From Streptomyces rapamycinicus NRRL 5491 (GTDB lineage Bacteria; Actinomycetota; Actinomycetes; Streptomycetales; Streptomycetaceae), in assembly GCF_024298965.1 (NCBI RefSeq), contig NZ_CP085193.1, positions 11,160,001-11,224,000 of the forward strand: a DNA stretch of 64,000 nucleotides, in the 5' to 3' direction. Shown piece after piece: positions 48,657 through 57,345 of this stretch. The translations under genes were made by a program, and so were the position numbers. A model generated the notes under the pieces. The model made no database searches. It was not told the DNA's origin and saw nothing but the letters and a program-made list of their open reading frames with translations. Each line of letters begins with the position of its first letter. Within the stretch, counting starts at the first letter, position 1.

Positions 48657-49112
48657 TCAGCCGTCCGCGCGGAGGATCATGCAGGTGGTGGTCGCGTGGG
48701 CGATCAACTTCCCTTGTTCGTCCAGCACCTTGCCCTCGGCGGTGGCGGTGCGGCGACCGGCGTGGAGGACGGTGCCTTCGGCGCTGAGGGTCTGCCCGTC
48801 GGTGCGGGCGGCGCGGATGTAGTTCACCTTGAGCTCCAAGGTGGTGTAGCCCACACCGGCCGGGAGAGTGGTGTGAACGGCGCAGCCCATGGCCGAGTCG
48901 AGCAGGGTGGCGGCGATGCCGCCGTGCACGGTGCCGAGGGGGTTGGCGAAGTCGGGGCGGGTGTCGAGGGAGACGACGACGCGTCCGGGGTCGACCTCGT
49001 CGAAGCGCATACCGAGCAGCCGGCCGATGGTGGGTACGTCGGTGGGACCCTCGGACTGCACCCATCGGATGAGGTCGAGGCCGGAGAGGGTGGTGGGGTC
49101 GGTGATGGTCAC
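48657..49112 (-). CDS. Hotdog-fold acyl-CoA thioesterase (PaaI-like)
   Basis: 151 residues from the GTG at 49112 (AAGGAA upstream). The hotdog-fold motif NPLGTVHGGIAATLLDSAMG and the strand TTLELKVNYIRAARTDGQ are standard for PaaI/YdiI thioesterases, which hydrolyse acyl- or aryl-CoA. It lies just downstream of an enoyl-CoA hydratase-like gene in the same direction, so both may act in fatty or aromatic acid metabolism. Confidence 0.9.
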   Translation of the reverse strand: MTITDPTTLSGLDLIRWVQSEGPTDVPTIGRLLGMRFDEVDPGRVVVSLDTRPDFANPLGTVHGGIAATLLDSAMGCAVHTTLPAGVGYTTLELKVNYIRAARTDGQTLSAEGTVLHAGRRTATAEGKVLDEQGKLIAHATTTCMILRADG

Positions 49113-49235
49113 AGGCGTTCCTTGCGGTCGTGGTGGCCCGCGCCGTTCGGGATGGGTACGGCGCGGGAGCCGGTGGGGCTGTCGTCCAAGAGGGCTGTCG
49201 TCCAACAGGGGTGTCAGCCGAGGGGTTTGGGTTTG

Positions 49236-49907
49236 TCAGCCGAGGGGGTTGTCCTTCGCACGCAGGGCGGCCAGTACGGGGGCGTACATCCGGGCCTTGA
49301 TGGTGCCGAGGGTGTCACCGGCCTTGCCCGCCTGCGCCGCCGCGAGCTCGACGGCGGTCGACCGGACGGAGCCCTCCGCCACCGCGTGGTCGACGATCCC
49401 GGCGGTCAGCGCGTCATGGCCGCCGTAACGACGAGCGGTGACCATGGCCTCGTGGGCGGTTCGCGGGCCGAGCCGACCCTGGATGAGCGCGGACATGCCC
49501 GGGGTGAAGGGGATGTTGATGTCCGCCTCGGGCAGACACCAGAAGCCACGGTCGGCGCGCATCACCCGGATGTCATGGGCCAGGGAGAACATCGCGCCCG
49601 CCGCGAAGGTGTGCCCCTGCAGCGCGGCCACGGTCACGAGCGGCAGCGACAGCATCCGGGCCAGGAGTCCATGGACGGAGGTGACATAGTCCTGGTGCTG
49701 GTCGGCGTGTGCCAACAGCCACTCCAGGTCCAGGCCGTTGGAGTAGAACTTGCCGGTGGCGGCCGTCACCAGGGCGCGCGCCCCCTCGGCCTTCTCCACC
49801 TCGTCCAGTGCCCTGTTTACGGCGGCGAGCCAGTCGGGGTGGAAACGGTTCTCGTCGTCCCCGAGGTCGAGCACGAAGACGTTGTCCTGGCGGTCCAGCG
49901 TGGGCAT
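49236..49907 (-). CDS. Enoyl-CoA hydratase/isomerase-family protein
   Basis: 223 residues, slightly short for the crotonase family. The oxyanion-hole blocks are GKFYSNGLDLEWLL and LQGHTFAAGAMFSLAHDIRV, and a later FTPGMSALIQGRLGPRTAHE holds the usual active-site helix. The two catalytic Glu residues of true hydratases are not obvious (Ala-Gly-Ala and Phe-Thr-Pro at these sites), so isomerase-type chemistry is possible. AAGGAG precedes the ATG. Likely pair with the thioesterase downstream. Confidence 0.87.
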   Translation of the reverse strand: MPTLDRQDNVFVLDLGDDENRFHPDWLAAVNRALDEVEKAEGARALVTAATGKFYSNGLDLEWLLAHADQHQDYVTSVHGLLARMLSLPLVTVAALQGHTFAAGAMFSLAHDIRVMRADRGFWCLPEADINIPFTPGMSALIQGRLGPRTAHEAMVTARRYGGHDALTAGIVDHAVAEGSVRSTAVELAAAQAGKAGDTLGTIKARMYAPVLAALRAKDNPLG

Positions 49908-50024
49908 GGCTGCTCCTTCACACAGGGCTGAGTCGGCCGACGGGTCCGCGCGCCACACATCCGGCGGCCCGCGGAACACGGCGGTGGTTCACCGCGGCTT
50001 GACGGCGGTTGATTCACCGTGGCC

Positions 50025-50654
50025 TCACGGTGGTGGCGTGTCGCGGTCGCGGGCACGATCCGCCGATGAGCCGGCGGTACGCAGAGCGTGGGCCAGAAGG
50101 TCGTGGATCTCGGCGGCGGCGGCCTCCAGCGGGGCGGTGCTCCGCTCGGCCCGGCACATGATGACGGCGCCCTCCACCGCGGCGATGATGAACGCGGCCA
50201 GCCGCCTTCCCCGCTCCTCCGGCAGACCGTGCCGGACGAACAGGGCGGCCAGCGCCTCCTGCCAGCGGGTGAACGCCGCGGCCGCGGAGCGGGCGAGCTG
50301 CGGGGCGTCGTCGTTGGTCTCGACGGCCACCGCCACGACGGGGCAGCCGGTCCGGAAGTCGTTTTCGACGAGCCGTCCGCGCCACAGCGTGAAGAACGCG
50401 TCGACCGCCACCGCCGGGTCATCGGCCCGCACACCGGTCTCGATCAGCCCGGCGATGAAGTCACCGGCGAGCGCCACCGCCTCATCGATCAACTGCGCCC
50501 GCCCGCCCGGGAAGTGGTGGTAGACCGAGCCACGCGGGGCCCCGCTGTGCGCGAGCACCCGGTCGATGCTCGTGGCGCTCGCACCGTACTCACGCAGCAG
50601 CGCCGCGGCGCTCAGCACCATCCGCTCACGGCTGTCGCTCTTGCGCCGGACCAT
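50025..50654 (-). CDS. TetR-family transcriptional regulator
   Basis: 209 residues from the ATG at 50654, preceded by GGAGGTGG. The helix-turn-helix is SAAALLREYGASATSIDRVL with GAPRGSVYHHFPGGRAQLI. The C-terminal half (PVVAVAVETNDDAPQLARSA) resembles the LmrA/YxaF group. It is upstream of the hydratase/thioesterase pair in the same direction and may regulate it. A longer start at 50702 lacks an SD at the right distance. Confidence 0.9.
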   Translation of the reverse strand: MVRRKSDSRERMVLSAAALLREYGASATSIDRVLAHSGAPRGSVYHHFPGGRAQLIDEAVALAGDFIAGLIETGVRADDPAVAVDAFFTLWRGRLVENDFRTGCPVVAVAVETNDDAPQLARSAAAAFTRWQEALAALFVRHGLPEERGRRLAAFIIAAVEGAVIMCRAERSTAPLEAAAAEIHDLLAHALRTAGSSADRARDRDTPPP

Positions 50655-50806
50655 GCGACCCACCACCTCCCTTACGTGTGGGTAACTTATGCTCCATGAC
50701 ATAGAACATGCAAGAGCCGTCGGCGAAGACGCCCGGCCACCGGCCGTTGTCCGAGGGCGTCGTCAGGGTGGTCCTCACACCCTGTGCCGATCAGTGGAGA
50801 AGGATC

Positions 50807-51269
50807 ATGTTCGAAGAGCGGCTCGCGCAGTTCTCCCGGGACCGTCTGGACGGCCGCCCCGTCCCCGATGACGTGCGCGTCATGCTGGTGGCGCAGTGGG
50901 AGGCCCGCACCGACTTCAGTGCCCTTCTCGGCATGACGTTCCTGGAACGGTAAGGGCTGGATCGGCTACTGGGTGCACCCCGATGAGCCCACGGACCGTC
51001 CCTGGCCCCTCGTCGAGCTGGACACCGAGTTCTCGTACTGGGGCATGATGGGCAGCATCCTGGCCGAGGCGTGCGCCGCCGATCAGGTGCGCTACGAACC
51101 CGACCGGCGGATCGCGTTCTCGCGTCTCGCCGACCGGCTCGCCGAGCTCGGCCTGCCGCTCGGCGTGCGGGACTACGACGCTGTCCGCGACGGCGAGTTC
51201 ACGGTGGATCCGGACGAGCTCACCGAGGAACTCATCGACGCCGAGCGGGTGAAACGGGGCCTCGCCTGA
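50807..51269 (+). pseudogene. Unknown small protein gene with a +1 frameshift
   Basis: The first frame starts at ATG 50807 (GAGAAGGA upstream) and stops at TAA 50951-50953 after LGMTFLER. Skipping one base (T at 50951) continues at once as KGWIGYWVHPDEPTDRPW to a normal end at 51269, giving one protein of about 153 residues. The continuity of composition argues for a single-base insertion or sequencing error rather than two genes. CGG-TAA-G resembles no known programmed shift with certainty. The family is not recognised; the protein is acidic and soluble. Confidence 0.7.
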
Positions 51270-51302
51270 GCCCCGGAGCCGATCGCCCGGGGGCGAGCGT
51301 GC

Positions 51303-52139
51303 TCACACCGCATCGACCAGCTCCCGGGTGAGGTGGTGCAGGCGCAGTGCCGCTTCTCGGCCGAACGCATGGCCTTTGAGCGGCACTTGGCGGGTGGCGC
51401 GGTAGGCGCTGACGGGGGCGTCCGGCGGTTCGTCCAGCAGGCGTGCCATCGGGGCGACGGCCTTCGGCACGGAGGCCGCGAGCAGGGCGAAGGAAGCCTT
51501 GGTGACGGCACGCAGAGGCTGCGGGAGGTGGTGGGGCATGCCGGTTGACACCACGCCGGGGTTGTAGCCGATGTAGCGGATCGGCGTATCGGCGTGGAGG
51601 GCGGCGAAGGCCACGCCGAGCAGGTCGTTGGCGCGGAAGGACTGCAATGTGGCCCTGGTGCCGCTGTAGCGCCGCGCGAGTTGCAGATCGTCCCAGTGGA
51701 TCCGGCCCAGGCGGACGCCGGGGGTGCCGACATTCATGATGACCGGCCGCTGCGAGGACTCCAGGGCATCGCGCAGGCCGTGGCTGAGGACGTATCGGCT
51801 CAGGTAGGCAAGAGCGAAGCTGTGCTCGAACCCCTCGCGGGTGACGGTGCGGGAGCCGAAGAGCCGGTACCGCTGAGCGCACAGGATGAGCTTGTCCACC
51901 GAGGAACAGGCGCTCTCGACCGTGGCGACGAGTTCTTTGGCCGCCGTGACCGAGGTCAGGTCGGCCTCCACGAAGACGGCGCGTCCAGCAGCCGAGATGG
52001 CCGCCGCTTCCGCCAGCAGCGCCTCTCCCTTCGTGGGGGTGCTGCCGACCGCGAGGACGCGCGCCCCTTGGCGCAGGTAGTGCAGGGCGAGCCCCTTGCC
52101 GAGCCCATCGGTTCCTCCGGTGATGACGACAGTCCGCAT
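51303..52139 (-). CDS. Short-chain dehydrogenase/reductase-like protein, altered active site
   Basis: 278 residues. The cofactor loop is VVITGGTDGLGKGLALHYL and VFVEADLTSV follows, as in classical SDR proteins of the retinol dehydrogenase group. The catalytic tetrad is unusual: the YxxxK position reads YSGTR, so Lys is Arg, and the Ser strand reads VIMNVGTPG with no Ser at the expected place. Activity is doubtful or different. It is divergent from a TetR gene across two matching palindromes and so is likely its regulated target. Confidence 0.87.
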   Translation of the reverse strand: MRTVVITGGTDGLGKGLALHYLRQGARVLAVGSTPTKGEALLAEAAAISAAGRAVFVEADLTSVTAAKELVATVESACSSVDKLILCAQRYRLFGSRTVTREGFEHSFALAYLSRYVLSHGLRDALESSQRPVIMNVGTPGVRLGRIHWDDLQLARRYSGTRATLQSFRANDLLGVAFAALHADTPIRYIGYNPGVVSTGMPHHLPQPLRAVTKASFALLAASVPKAVAPMARLLDEPPDAPVSAYRATRQVPLKGHAFGREAALRLHHLTRELVDAV

Positions 52140-52169
52140 CCCTGACTCTCCTCCCCCTCGTCGTCGATC

Positions 52170-52186
52170 CGGATATGGCATATCCG
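52170..52186. promoter_or_regulatory. Probable TetR operator 1
   Basis: Perfect 17-bp palindrome CGGATATGGCATATCCG, 31 bp upstream of the SDR-like gene. A related copy lies 42 bp away, centre to centre. Confidence 0.7.
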
Positions 52187-52211
52187 CTTACGCGAGGACC
52201 ATACCACGAAC

Positions 52212-52228
52212 CGGATATGATGTATCCG
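52212..52228. promoter_or_regulatory. Probable TetR operator 2
   Basis: CGGATATGATGTATCCG with 6-bp exact arms CGGATA/TATCCG, 31 bp upstream of the TetR start. Same arms as operator 1. Confidence 0.7.
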
Positions 52229-52258
52229 CATCGCGGGCGTATCGGCGGGAGAGTCTCC

Positions 52259-52897
52259 ATGGACAGGAAAAAGGCAGGCCAGGACCCTGCGGCAGCAGGG
52301 GCGCGGCCACTGAGACGGGACGCCGAACTCAACCGTCGGCGCATCCTCCAAGCCGGACGCGAGGTCTTCGCCGCCCGCGGACTTCAGGCCACGCTCAACG
52401 ACGTCGCGCACCATGCCGGGCTCGGCGTCGGCACGGTCTACCGGAAGTTCCCCGACAAGCAGGCGCTCGCGGAGGCCGTCTTCGCGGAAGAGCTCAACGA
52501 GATCGCGGCGGCGGCACACAGAGCCCTGGCCGAGGACGACGCCTTCGGCGCCCTGGCCGACTTCCTGGAGGCGGCGCTGGAGCGGGCCGCGCACAACCGC
52601 GGACTGCGCGAGTTGATGCGCCACCCCACCTTCGAGGGCACGGGCCTCGCCCAGGCACGACGGGAGATCACCACCCACTGCGCGGGGCTTGTGGCCCGGG
52701 CCCGCGCCCAGGGCACACTGCGGGAGGGTGTCACCGAGGCCGATATCGCGCCGATCGCCGCGATGATCGACGCCGTCATGGCACTTCCCGGCGAACGCCC
52801 CTCCGCGTCGTGGCGACGCTATTTGGCGATCATCCTCGACGGGCTCCGCGCCCGTCCTGAACGCACACCGCTGCCCGCCCCCGGCGACGCCGTCTGA
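52259..52897 (+). CDS. TetR-family regulator of the divergent SDR-like gene
   Basis: 212 residues from the ATG at 52259 (GGGAGA 8 nt upstream). The helix-turn-helix is RRILQAGREVFAARGLQATL with HHAGLGVGTVYRKFPDKQALA. The C-terminal region is all-helical and lacks any distinctive ligand motif. The two CGGATA-type palindromes upstream, set symmetrically from both starts, suggest it represses itself and the SDR-like gene. Confidence 0.92.
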   Translation: MDRKKAGQDPAAAGARPLRRDAELNRRRILQAGREVFAARGLQATLNDVAHHAGLGVGTVYRKFPDKQALAEAVFAEELNEIAAAAHRALAEDDAFGALADFLEAALERAAHNRGLRELMRHPTFEGTGLAQARREITTHCAGLVARARAQGTLREGVTEADIAPIAAMIDAVMALPGERPSASWRRYLAIILDGLRARPERTPLPAPGDAV

Positions 52898-53129
52898 CCT
52901 CGGCCCTCATCGCATGGCGGCCACATGGGGAACGGTCCCGCGGGACATCATGGTCCTGCGGTTCCAGAGATGAGCAGGGTACTGGTTGGGCCACGCGGAT
53001 GGGCTGATGCTTCTTCCCGCAGGCCAGTCCGTGGTTGCCCGGGAGGCCGGGGGAACATCCGTTGTTCCGTCTTCATCCCGCTTGCCGCGGTGGCCTGACC
53101 GTTATGAAGCGCATCTCTCGGAGGCGATC

Positions 53130-54098
53130 ATGTCGAAACACCTTGTCTTCCGCCTGGCGGTGACCACCGCGGGCGCGGTGATCGGACTCACCGCGGTCTC
53201 GTCGACAGCCGAAGCGGCCGCACCGCCCCTCTCGCACCCGCGGATCGTTGCCCACTTCGACCGCCCGGCCGGGCAGGTGGCGGAGAGCGTCATCGTGCGG
53301 CCGGACGGGTCCGCGGATGTCGGCCTCATCCTGTCGCGGCAGGTGGCTCACGCCACGCTTGGCGGGCGTGTTGAGGTATTGGCAACCATGCCTCTCCCCG
53401 CGGACGGGGGCGTGAACACCCCCGGCACCGGGTTCGCTGCCGTGACGGGGGTCGAACGAACTGGAGATGGAACCGTCTACTTCCTCTACTCGGCGGGAGA
53501 CGAACACCTCACCGGTCTATGGGAACTGCGCCCGGGGGGCAAGCCGGAACGCGTCGCGGCCCTGCCGGCCGCGAGCTTCCTCAACGGACTGGCCAGGGAC
53601 GGCCGTACGGGGAACTTCTACATCACCGACTCCACTCAGGGCCGAATATGGCGGGTCGGATCGCACGGCGGAACCGCTGAGCTCTGGGCCGGGGGAGAGG
53701 ACCTTGCCCCGGTTCACTTCTTCGGCGCCAACGGCGTGAAGGTGCACAACGGAGCCGTATGGGTCTCCAATATCGATCGGGGAACGATCCTTCGTATACC
53801 GCTGACAGGCAAGGGAACGGCTGGTCCACATCAGATCAAGGCATCCGGACTCGACAGCGTCGATGACTTCGCCTTTACCGGTCGCGGCGATCAGCTGCTG
53901 GCCGCACTCAATGTCCCGAGTAAGGTGGTCCTCATTACCCCGGGCAAGGCTGACCGTATCGTCCTCGATGAGAGCGATGGCCTGCAGAACACCACATCGG
54001 TGGCGGCCGACGGGGATACGGTCTATGTCGCCAGCGGTGCGCTCACCACGGGCGGGGATGCGAATCTCCTGACGGCCCGCCTCGGACACCTCGACTGA
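53130..54098 (+). CDS. Secreted beta-propeller protein (SMP-30/NHL-like)
   Basis: 322 residues. A signal peptide is present (KHLVFRLAVTTAGAVIGLTA, cleavage near STAEAAA). The mature protein has repeated propeller blades: LNGLARDGRTGNFYITDSTQ, GANGVKVHNGAVWVSNID, SVDDFAFTGRGDQLLAAL and TTSVAADGDTVYVASGA. It resembles secreted SMP-30/gluconolactonase-like proteins, but without clear metal ligands a binding role is as likely as lactonase activity. GGAGG precedes the ATG. Codon use has more A/T at third positions than the neighbours. Confidence 0.82.
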   Translation: MSKHLVFRLAVTTAGAVIGLTAVSSTAEAAAPPLSHPRIVAHFDRPAGQVAESVIVRPDGSADVGLILSRQVAHATLGGRVEVLATMPLPADGGVNTPGTGFAAVTGVERTGDGTVYFLYSAGDEHLTGLWELRPGGKPERVAALPAASFLNGLARDGRTGNFYITDSTQGRIWRVGSHGGTAELWAGGEDLAPVHFFGANGVKVHNGAVWVSNIDRGTILRIPLTGKGTAGPHQIKASGLDSVDDFAFTGRGDQLLAALNVPSKVVLITPGKADRIVLDESDGLQNTTSVAADGDTVYVASGALTTGGDANLLTARLGHLD

Positions 54099-54193
54099 GG
54101 CGGCGGCAGGTTCGCCCAGCGGATCAGTCGTCCGATTTATCCCAGGAATGGCAGTACCACGCTATCGACCGCGGGGTCGGTCACAATGGGAAC

Positions 54194-55060
54194 ATGAGTC
54201 GTCCAGAGAACTCGCTGGGTAACACGCTGCGTGCATGGCGTGCCCGGATCACGACTGAAGACGTTGGGCTGCCGGCCACCCGGCGGCGGCGCACCGCTGG
54301 CTTGCGCCGCGAAGAACTCGCTCTTCTGGCCGGAATATCCACGGACTACCTGCTGCGTCTTGAACAGGGCCGGGCCCTGCGCCCATCTCGGGACGTCGTG
54401 GCCTCGCTCGCCCGCGCGCTGCAGCTGAGTACGAATGAAACCTGCCACTTGCACCTGGTGGCCGGACTTCTTCCGCCGACGCCCAAAAACGTCCCGCATC
54501 AGATGCCGCCCGGTGTGCGACGGCTCGTCAGCCGCTGGGGGAACATTCCGGTGGGAGTGTTCTCCGCCTCATGGACCTTGCTGACATGGACATCCATGTG
54601 GGCGGCCTTGCTGGGTGACCCGTCCCTTCGGCCGCCGGAAGAACGAAATCTGGTACGCGCGGTGTTCAAGGAGCCGCCGGGCACGGGCCATCCGCTCTTT
54701 CCCATGGAGCAGAGCATCACCGAATTCAAAGCCGCTCTCGTCGCAGATCTTCGGATCACGTACGGAGCGTATCCTCATGACGAGGAATTGAGAGTTCTGA
54801 TCGGTGAGGCCATGAGCAACAGCGAAGAGTTCCGGGGCATGTGGCGTACCCCGGCGCTCGGCTCGCGCCTGGGTGGCCACAAACGCCTGCAGCATCCTCT
54901 GGTAGGGGAGATAAGCCTCGACAACGATGTACTGAAGGTGCCCGACCACGATGTGAGGATCGTGACCTATACGGCAGAGCCGGGTACCTCGGATGAGGAA
55001 AAACTGGAGTACTTGCGAGTCGCCGCTATCCGGACCGCGCTGCCGCTGTCGTCCGGCTGA
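54194..55060 (+). CDS. XRE-family regulator with MmyB-like ligand-binding domain
   Basis: 288 residues. The N-terminal HTH carries the signature RRRRTAGLRREELALLAGIS with DYLLRLEQGRALRPS, diagnostic of the MmyB-like group, and a C-terminal PAS-like ligand domain follows (NIPVGVFSASWTLLTWTSMW). Members often control a divergent or adjacent oxidoreductase and bind fatty acid-like ligands. It follows the secreted propeller gene on the same strand. Like that gene, it uses more A/T-ending codons than the rest of the window, suggesting a shared, more recent origin. Confidence 0.9.
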   Translation: MSRPENSLGNTLRAWRARITTEDVGLPATRRRRTAGLRREELALLAGISTDYLLRLEQGRALRPSRDVVASLARALQLSTNETCHLHLVAGLLPPTPKNVPHQMPPGVRRLVSRWGNIPVGVFSASWTLLTWTSMWAALLGDPSLRPPEERNLVRAVFKEPPGTGHPLFPMEQSITEFKAALVADLRITYGAYPHDEELRVLIGEAMSNSEEFRGMWRTPALGSRLGGHKRLQHPLVGEISLDNDVLKVPDHDVRIVTYTAEPGTSDEEKLEYLRVAAIRTALPLSSG

Positions 55061-55115
55061 GCCGGGCGGGTCGTCAACGGGGGAGGAGCGGGCACGTCGC
55101 GCGCCGGGTGTGCTC

Positions 55116-56171
55116 CTACGGCACCCGCGCTGTCCACTCTTCGTTGCTGTATTTCACGAGAGCGAGTTCTTCGGCGCGTGCCATCTCCTCGTCGGTGACA
55201 TGCCCCTGAGCGAGGCCGTAGCGGGCGCGGAAGGAGGCCAGCATGCGGTCGATGATCTCGGCTCTGGGCAGGCCGGTCTGACGGCGTAGCGGGTCGACGC
55301 GCTTCCTGGCGCTTTCGGTGCCCTTGTCGGACAGCTTCTCCTTGCCGATGCGCAGCACGTCGAGCATCTTGTCGGCGTCGATGTCGTACGCCATCGTCAC
55401 GTGGTGCAGTACCGCGCCGTCACCACTGGCAAGGCGCTTCTGCGCGGCACCGGCGATCTTGCCTTCCGCGGAGGCGATGTCATTGAGGGGCTGGTACCAG
55501 GCCTTGATGCCCATGTCGGCGAGCGCGGTCAGAACCCAGTCGTCGAGGTAGGCGTAGGAATCGGCGAACGACAGGCCGGAGACGAGGGAAGCCGGCACCG
55601 AAAGGGAGTAGGTGATGGTGTTCTCGGCCTCCACGAACATGGCTCCGCCACCGGAGACGCGCCGCACTACCGTGACTCCGTGGCGAGCCGCGCCCGCAGG
55701 ATCCACTTCGTTGCGGAGTGACTGGAAGCTGCCGATGATGACCGCCGGGCGGCCCCACTCCCACACCCGAAGCGTGGGTGGCCGCCGTCCGTCGGCGACC
55801 TCGTCGGTCAGCACCTCGTCCAGGGCCATGTGCAGCGCCGGGTCCTGCGGCCCGTCGTGGATCAGCTGCCAGTCGTAGTCCGTCCAGTCGGTGGCACGGG
55901 CCAGCGCCCGCCGCACCGCGATGCCCACGGCCTCGGGGGAGAAGCCGAACATCACGGTGTCGGCCGGCAGCCCCGCCCTGACGCGGGCGGCGAGCGCCTG
56001 TGCGTCGGCGTCGGCGGGCGCGCCCTCCAGGGCCCGGTCGATGGCGTGCAGTGCCTCGTCCGGTTCCAGGAAGAAGTCGCCCGCCACCCGCACCCCGCGC
56101 AGCGCGCCGTCGTGGACCTCCAGATCCACGACGACCAGCTTGCCGCCCGGCACCTTGTATTCACCGTGCAT
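55116..56171 (-). CDS. Lipoate-protein ligase A-family protein with N-terminal accessory domain
   Basis: 351 residues. The first about 95 residues (KLVVVDLEVHDGALRGVRVA ... ADTVMFGFSPEAVGIAVRRA) look like the accessory lipoyl-ligase domain, which usually lies at the C-terminus of E. coli LplA; here it precedes the catalytic BPL/LplA domain (ALHMALDEVLTDEVADGRRP, VTVVRRVSGGGAMFVEAENT, catalytic Lys in EGKIAGAAQKRL). The enzyme would activate lipoate or another acyl group for E2/GcvH domains. AGGAGG lies 11 nt upstream of the ATG; a GTG nine bases earlier is possible. Confidence 0.86.
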   Translation of the reverse strand: MHGEYKVPGGKLVVVDLEVHDGALRGVRVAGDFFLEPDEALHAIDRALEGAPADADAQALAARVRAGLPADTVMFGFSPEAVGIAVRRALARATDWTDYDWQLIHDGPQDPALHMALDEVLTDEVADGRRPPTLRVWEWGRPAVIIGSFQSLRNEVDPAGAARHGVTVVRRVSGGGAMFVEAENTITYSLSVPASLVSGLSFADSYAYLDDWVLTALADMGIKAWYQPLNDIASAEGKIAGAAQKRLASGDGAVLHHVTMAYDIDADKMLDVLRIGKEKLSDKGTESARKRVDPLRRQTGLPRAEIIDRMLASFRARYGLAQGHVTDEEMARAEELALVKYSNEEWTARVP

Positions 56172-56284
56172 GTCCCGCACCGCCTCCTGTTTCCGCCCCG
56201 GCGCTCCCGATCATTATCCCGCGCCAATGGCCGGATCCCGCGCAGTGACCGGCTTCGGGCCATAGCGCGGGGGATGGGGCGGGG

Positions 56285-56752
56285 TCAGGCTCCGGTGGTC
56301 GAGCCCGGGCGGACGATCATAAGGATGGTCACCGTCGCCCACAGCAGGTTGAACACGCCCGTGAACATGGCCAGTTGGGCGGTGTCGGACCGTTCCAGGG
56401 CCTTGCTCGCACCGAGGCTGTCGATGAGTTCGCCCTGGCGGGGCAGGACGAAGGCGACCAGGACTCCGGCGGCCGCGGCTGTCAGGCCGATGGAGGCGGT
56501 GAGCCAGCCGCTGTCGAGGACGCCCATCACGGCCGCCGTGGCGAAGCCGAAGACGGGCACGGCCAGGCCCATCGTGGCGTAGACACGGCAGATGCGGTGC
56601 AGCAGCCGGACCGTGCCCAGGTCCGCCGAGCTCTCGGCGGCGGCAGCGTGGGCGCTGCGGGCCGCGGGCGGGAACATGCTGGCGGCGACGGTGACGGGGC
56701 CGATCGCGACAATGGCGGCGAGGACGTGCAGGGAGAGAAGGATCTTGGTCAT
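56285..56752 (-). CDS. Four-helix membrane protein (DUF2269-like), paralogue of the gene at 15718-16230
   Basis: 155 residues with four TM helices. It begins MTKILLSLHVLAAIVAIGP and ends VTILMIVRPGSTTGA, matching the copy near 16 kb at both ends and in the motif LLHRICRVYATMGLAVPVFG. It lacks the Gln/Ser-rich insertion of the other copy and has no PadR neighbour. Role unknown. Confidence 0.75.
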   Translation of the reverse strand: MTKILLSLHVLAAIVAIGPVTVAASMFPPAARSAHAAAAESSADLGTVRLLHRICRVYATMGLAVPVFGFATAAVMGVLDSGWLTASIGLTAAAAGVLVAFVLPRQGELIDSLGASKALERSDTAQLAMFTGVFNLLWATVTILMIVRPGSTTGA

Positions 56753-56918
56753 CGGGTGGCGTCCGGCTCCCTTGCGAACGTGACAGGCACCGGCGTCTCC
56801 TTCCTGGCGTGGGGCGGGTGGTGCCCGCCCCACGCTAGGGAGCCGGGAGAAGATCGCCCAGGGGCTCGAACGACAGAAACCAACGGCTTCTCGCCATGCC
56901 GGGCCCGGGGGCGACCTC

Positions 56919-57305
56919 TCATCCCTCGACGTACTGCGCCACTCCGTGTCCGAACGACCAGTCGGCCGACTCGTTCTCGGTCAGGGTGATGAACACGTTC
57001 CGCGGCTCGGTCCCCGCGTACTCCTCGGCGAGTTCGGCGATCCGCCGGTACAGCGCCCGCTTCTGTGCCGGTGTGCGCCCCGAGCGCATCGTGAGGGCGA
57101 CGTAGACGATGCCGTCGTCGCGCGGCACACCGAGGTAGTCGTCGTAGCGCAGCATGCCGCTGGTGCCGTCATGGCTGGCCAGGACCTGGAACCGGTCGTT
57201 GGGCGGGAAGCCGATGGTTTCCACCAGCGCGTCGTGCACGGCGCGGCCGAGCGCGTCGAGCCGGTCGGCGTCGGCCCGCAGTGCGTCAATGCGGACGAAG
57301 GGCAT
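56919..57305 (-). CDS. Tautomerase/MIF-superfamily enzyme
   Basis: 128 residues. The N-terminal Pro that serves as catalytic base is at position 2 of the product (MPFVRIDAL), exposed after Met removal. The fold of two beta-alpha-beta units is visible (RFQVLASHDG, GIVYVALTMRSGRTPAQKRALY, VFITLTENESADWSFGHGVA). It resembles the longer tautomerase subgroup in Streptomyces; substrate unknown. It follows the TetR gene 40 bp downstream in the same direction and may be co-transcribed with it. Confidence 0.88.
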   Translation of the reverse strand: MPFVRIDALRADADRLDALGRAVHDALVETIGFPPNDRFQVLASHDGTSGMLRYDDYLGVPRDDGIVYVALTMRSGRTPAQKRALYRRIAELAEEYAGTEPRNVFITLTENESADWSFGHGVAQYVEG

Positions 57306-57345
57306 GTCGGGGCTCTCTTTCGGGCAAGGGGCGAAGGTCGCGGGC

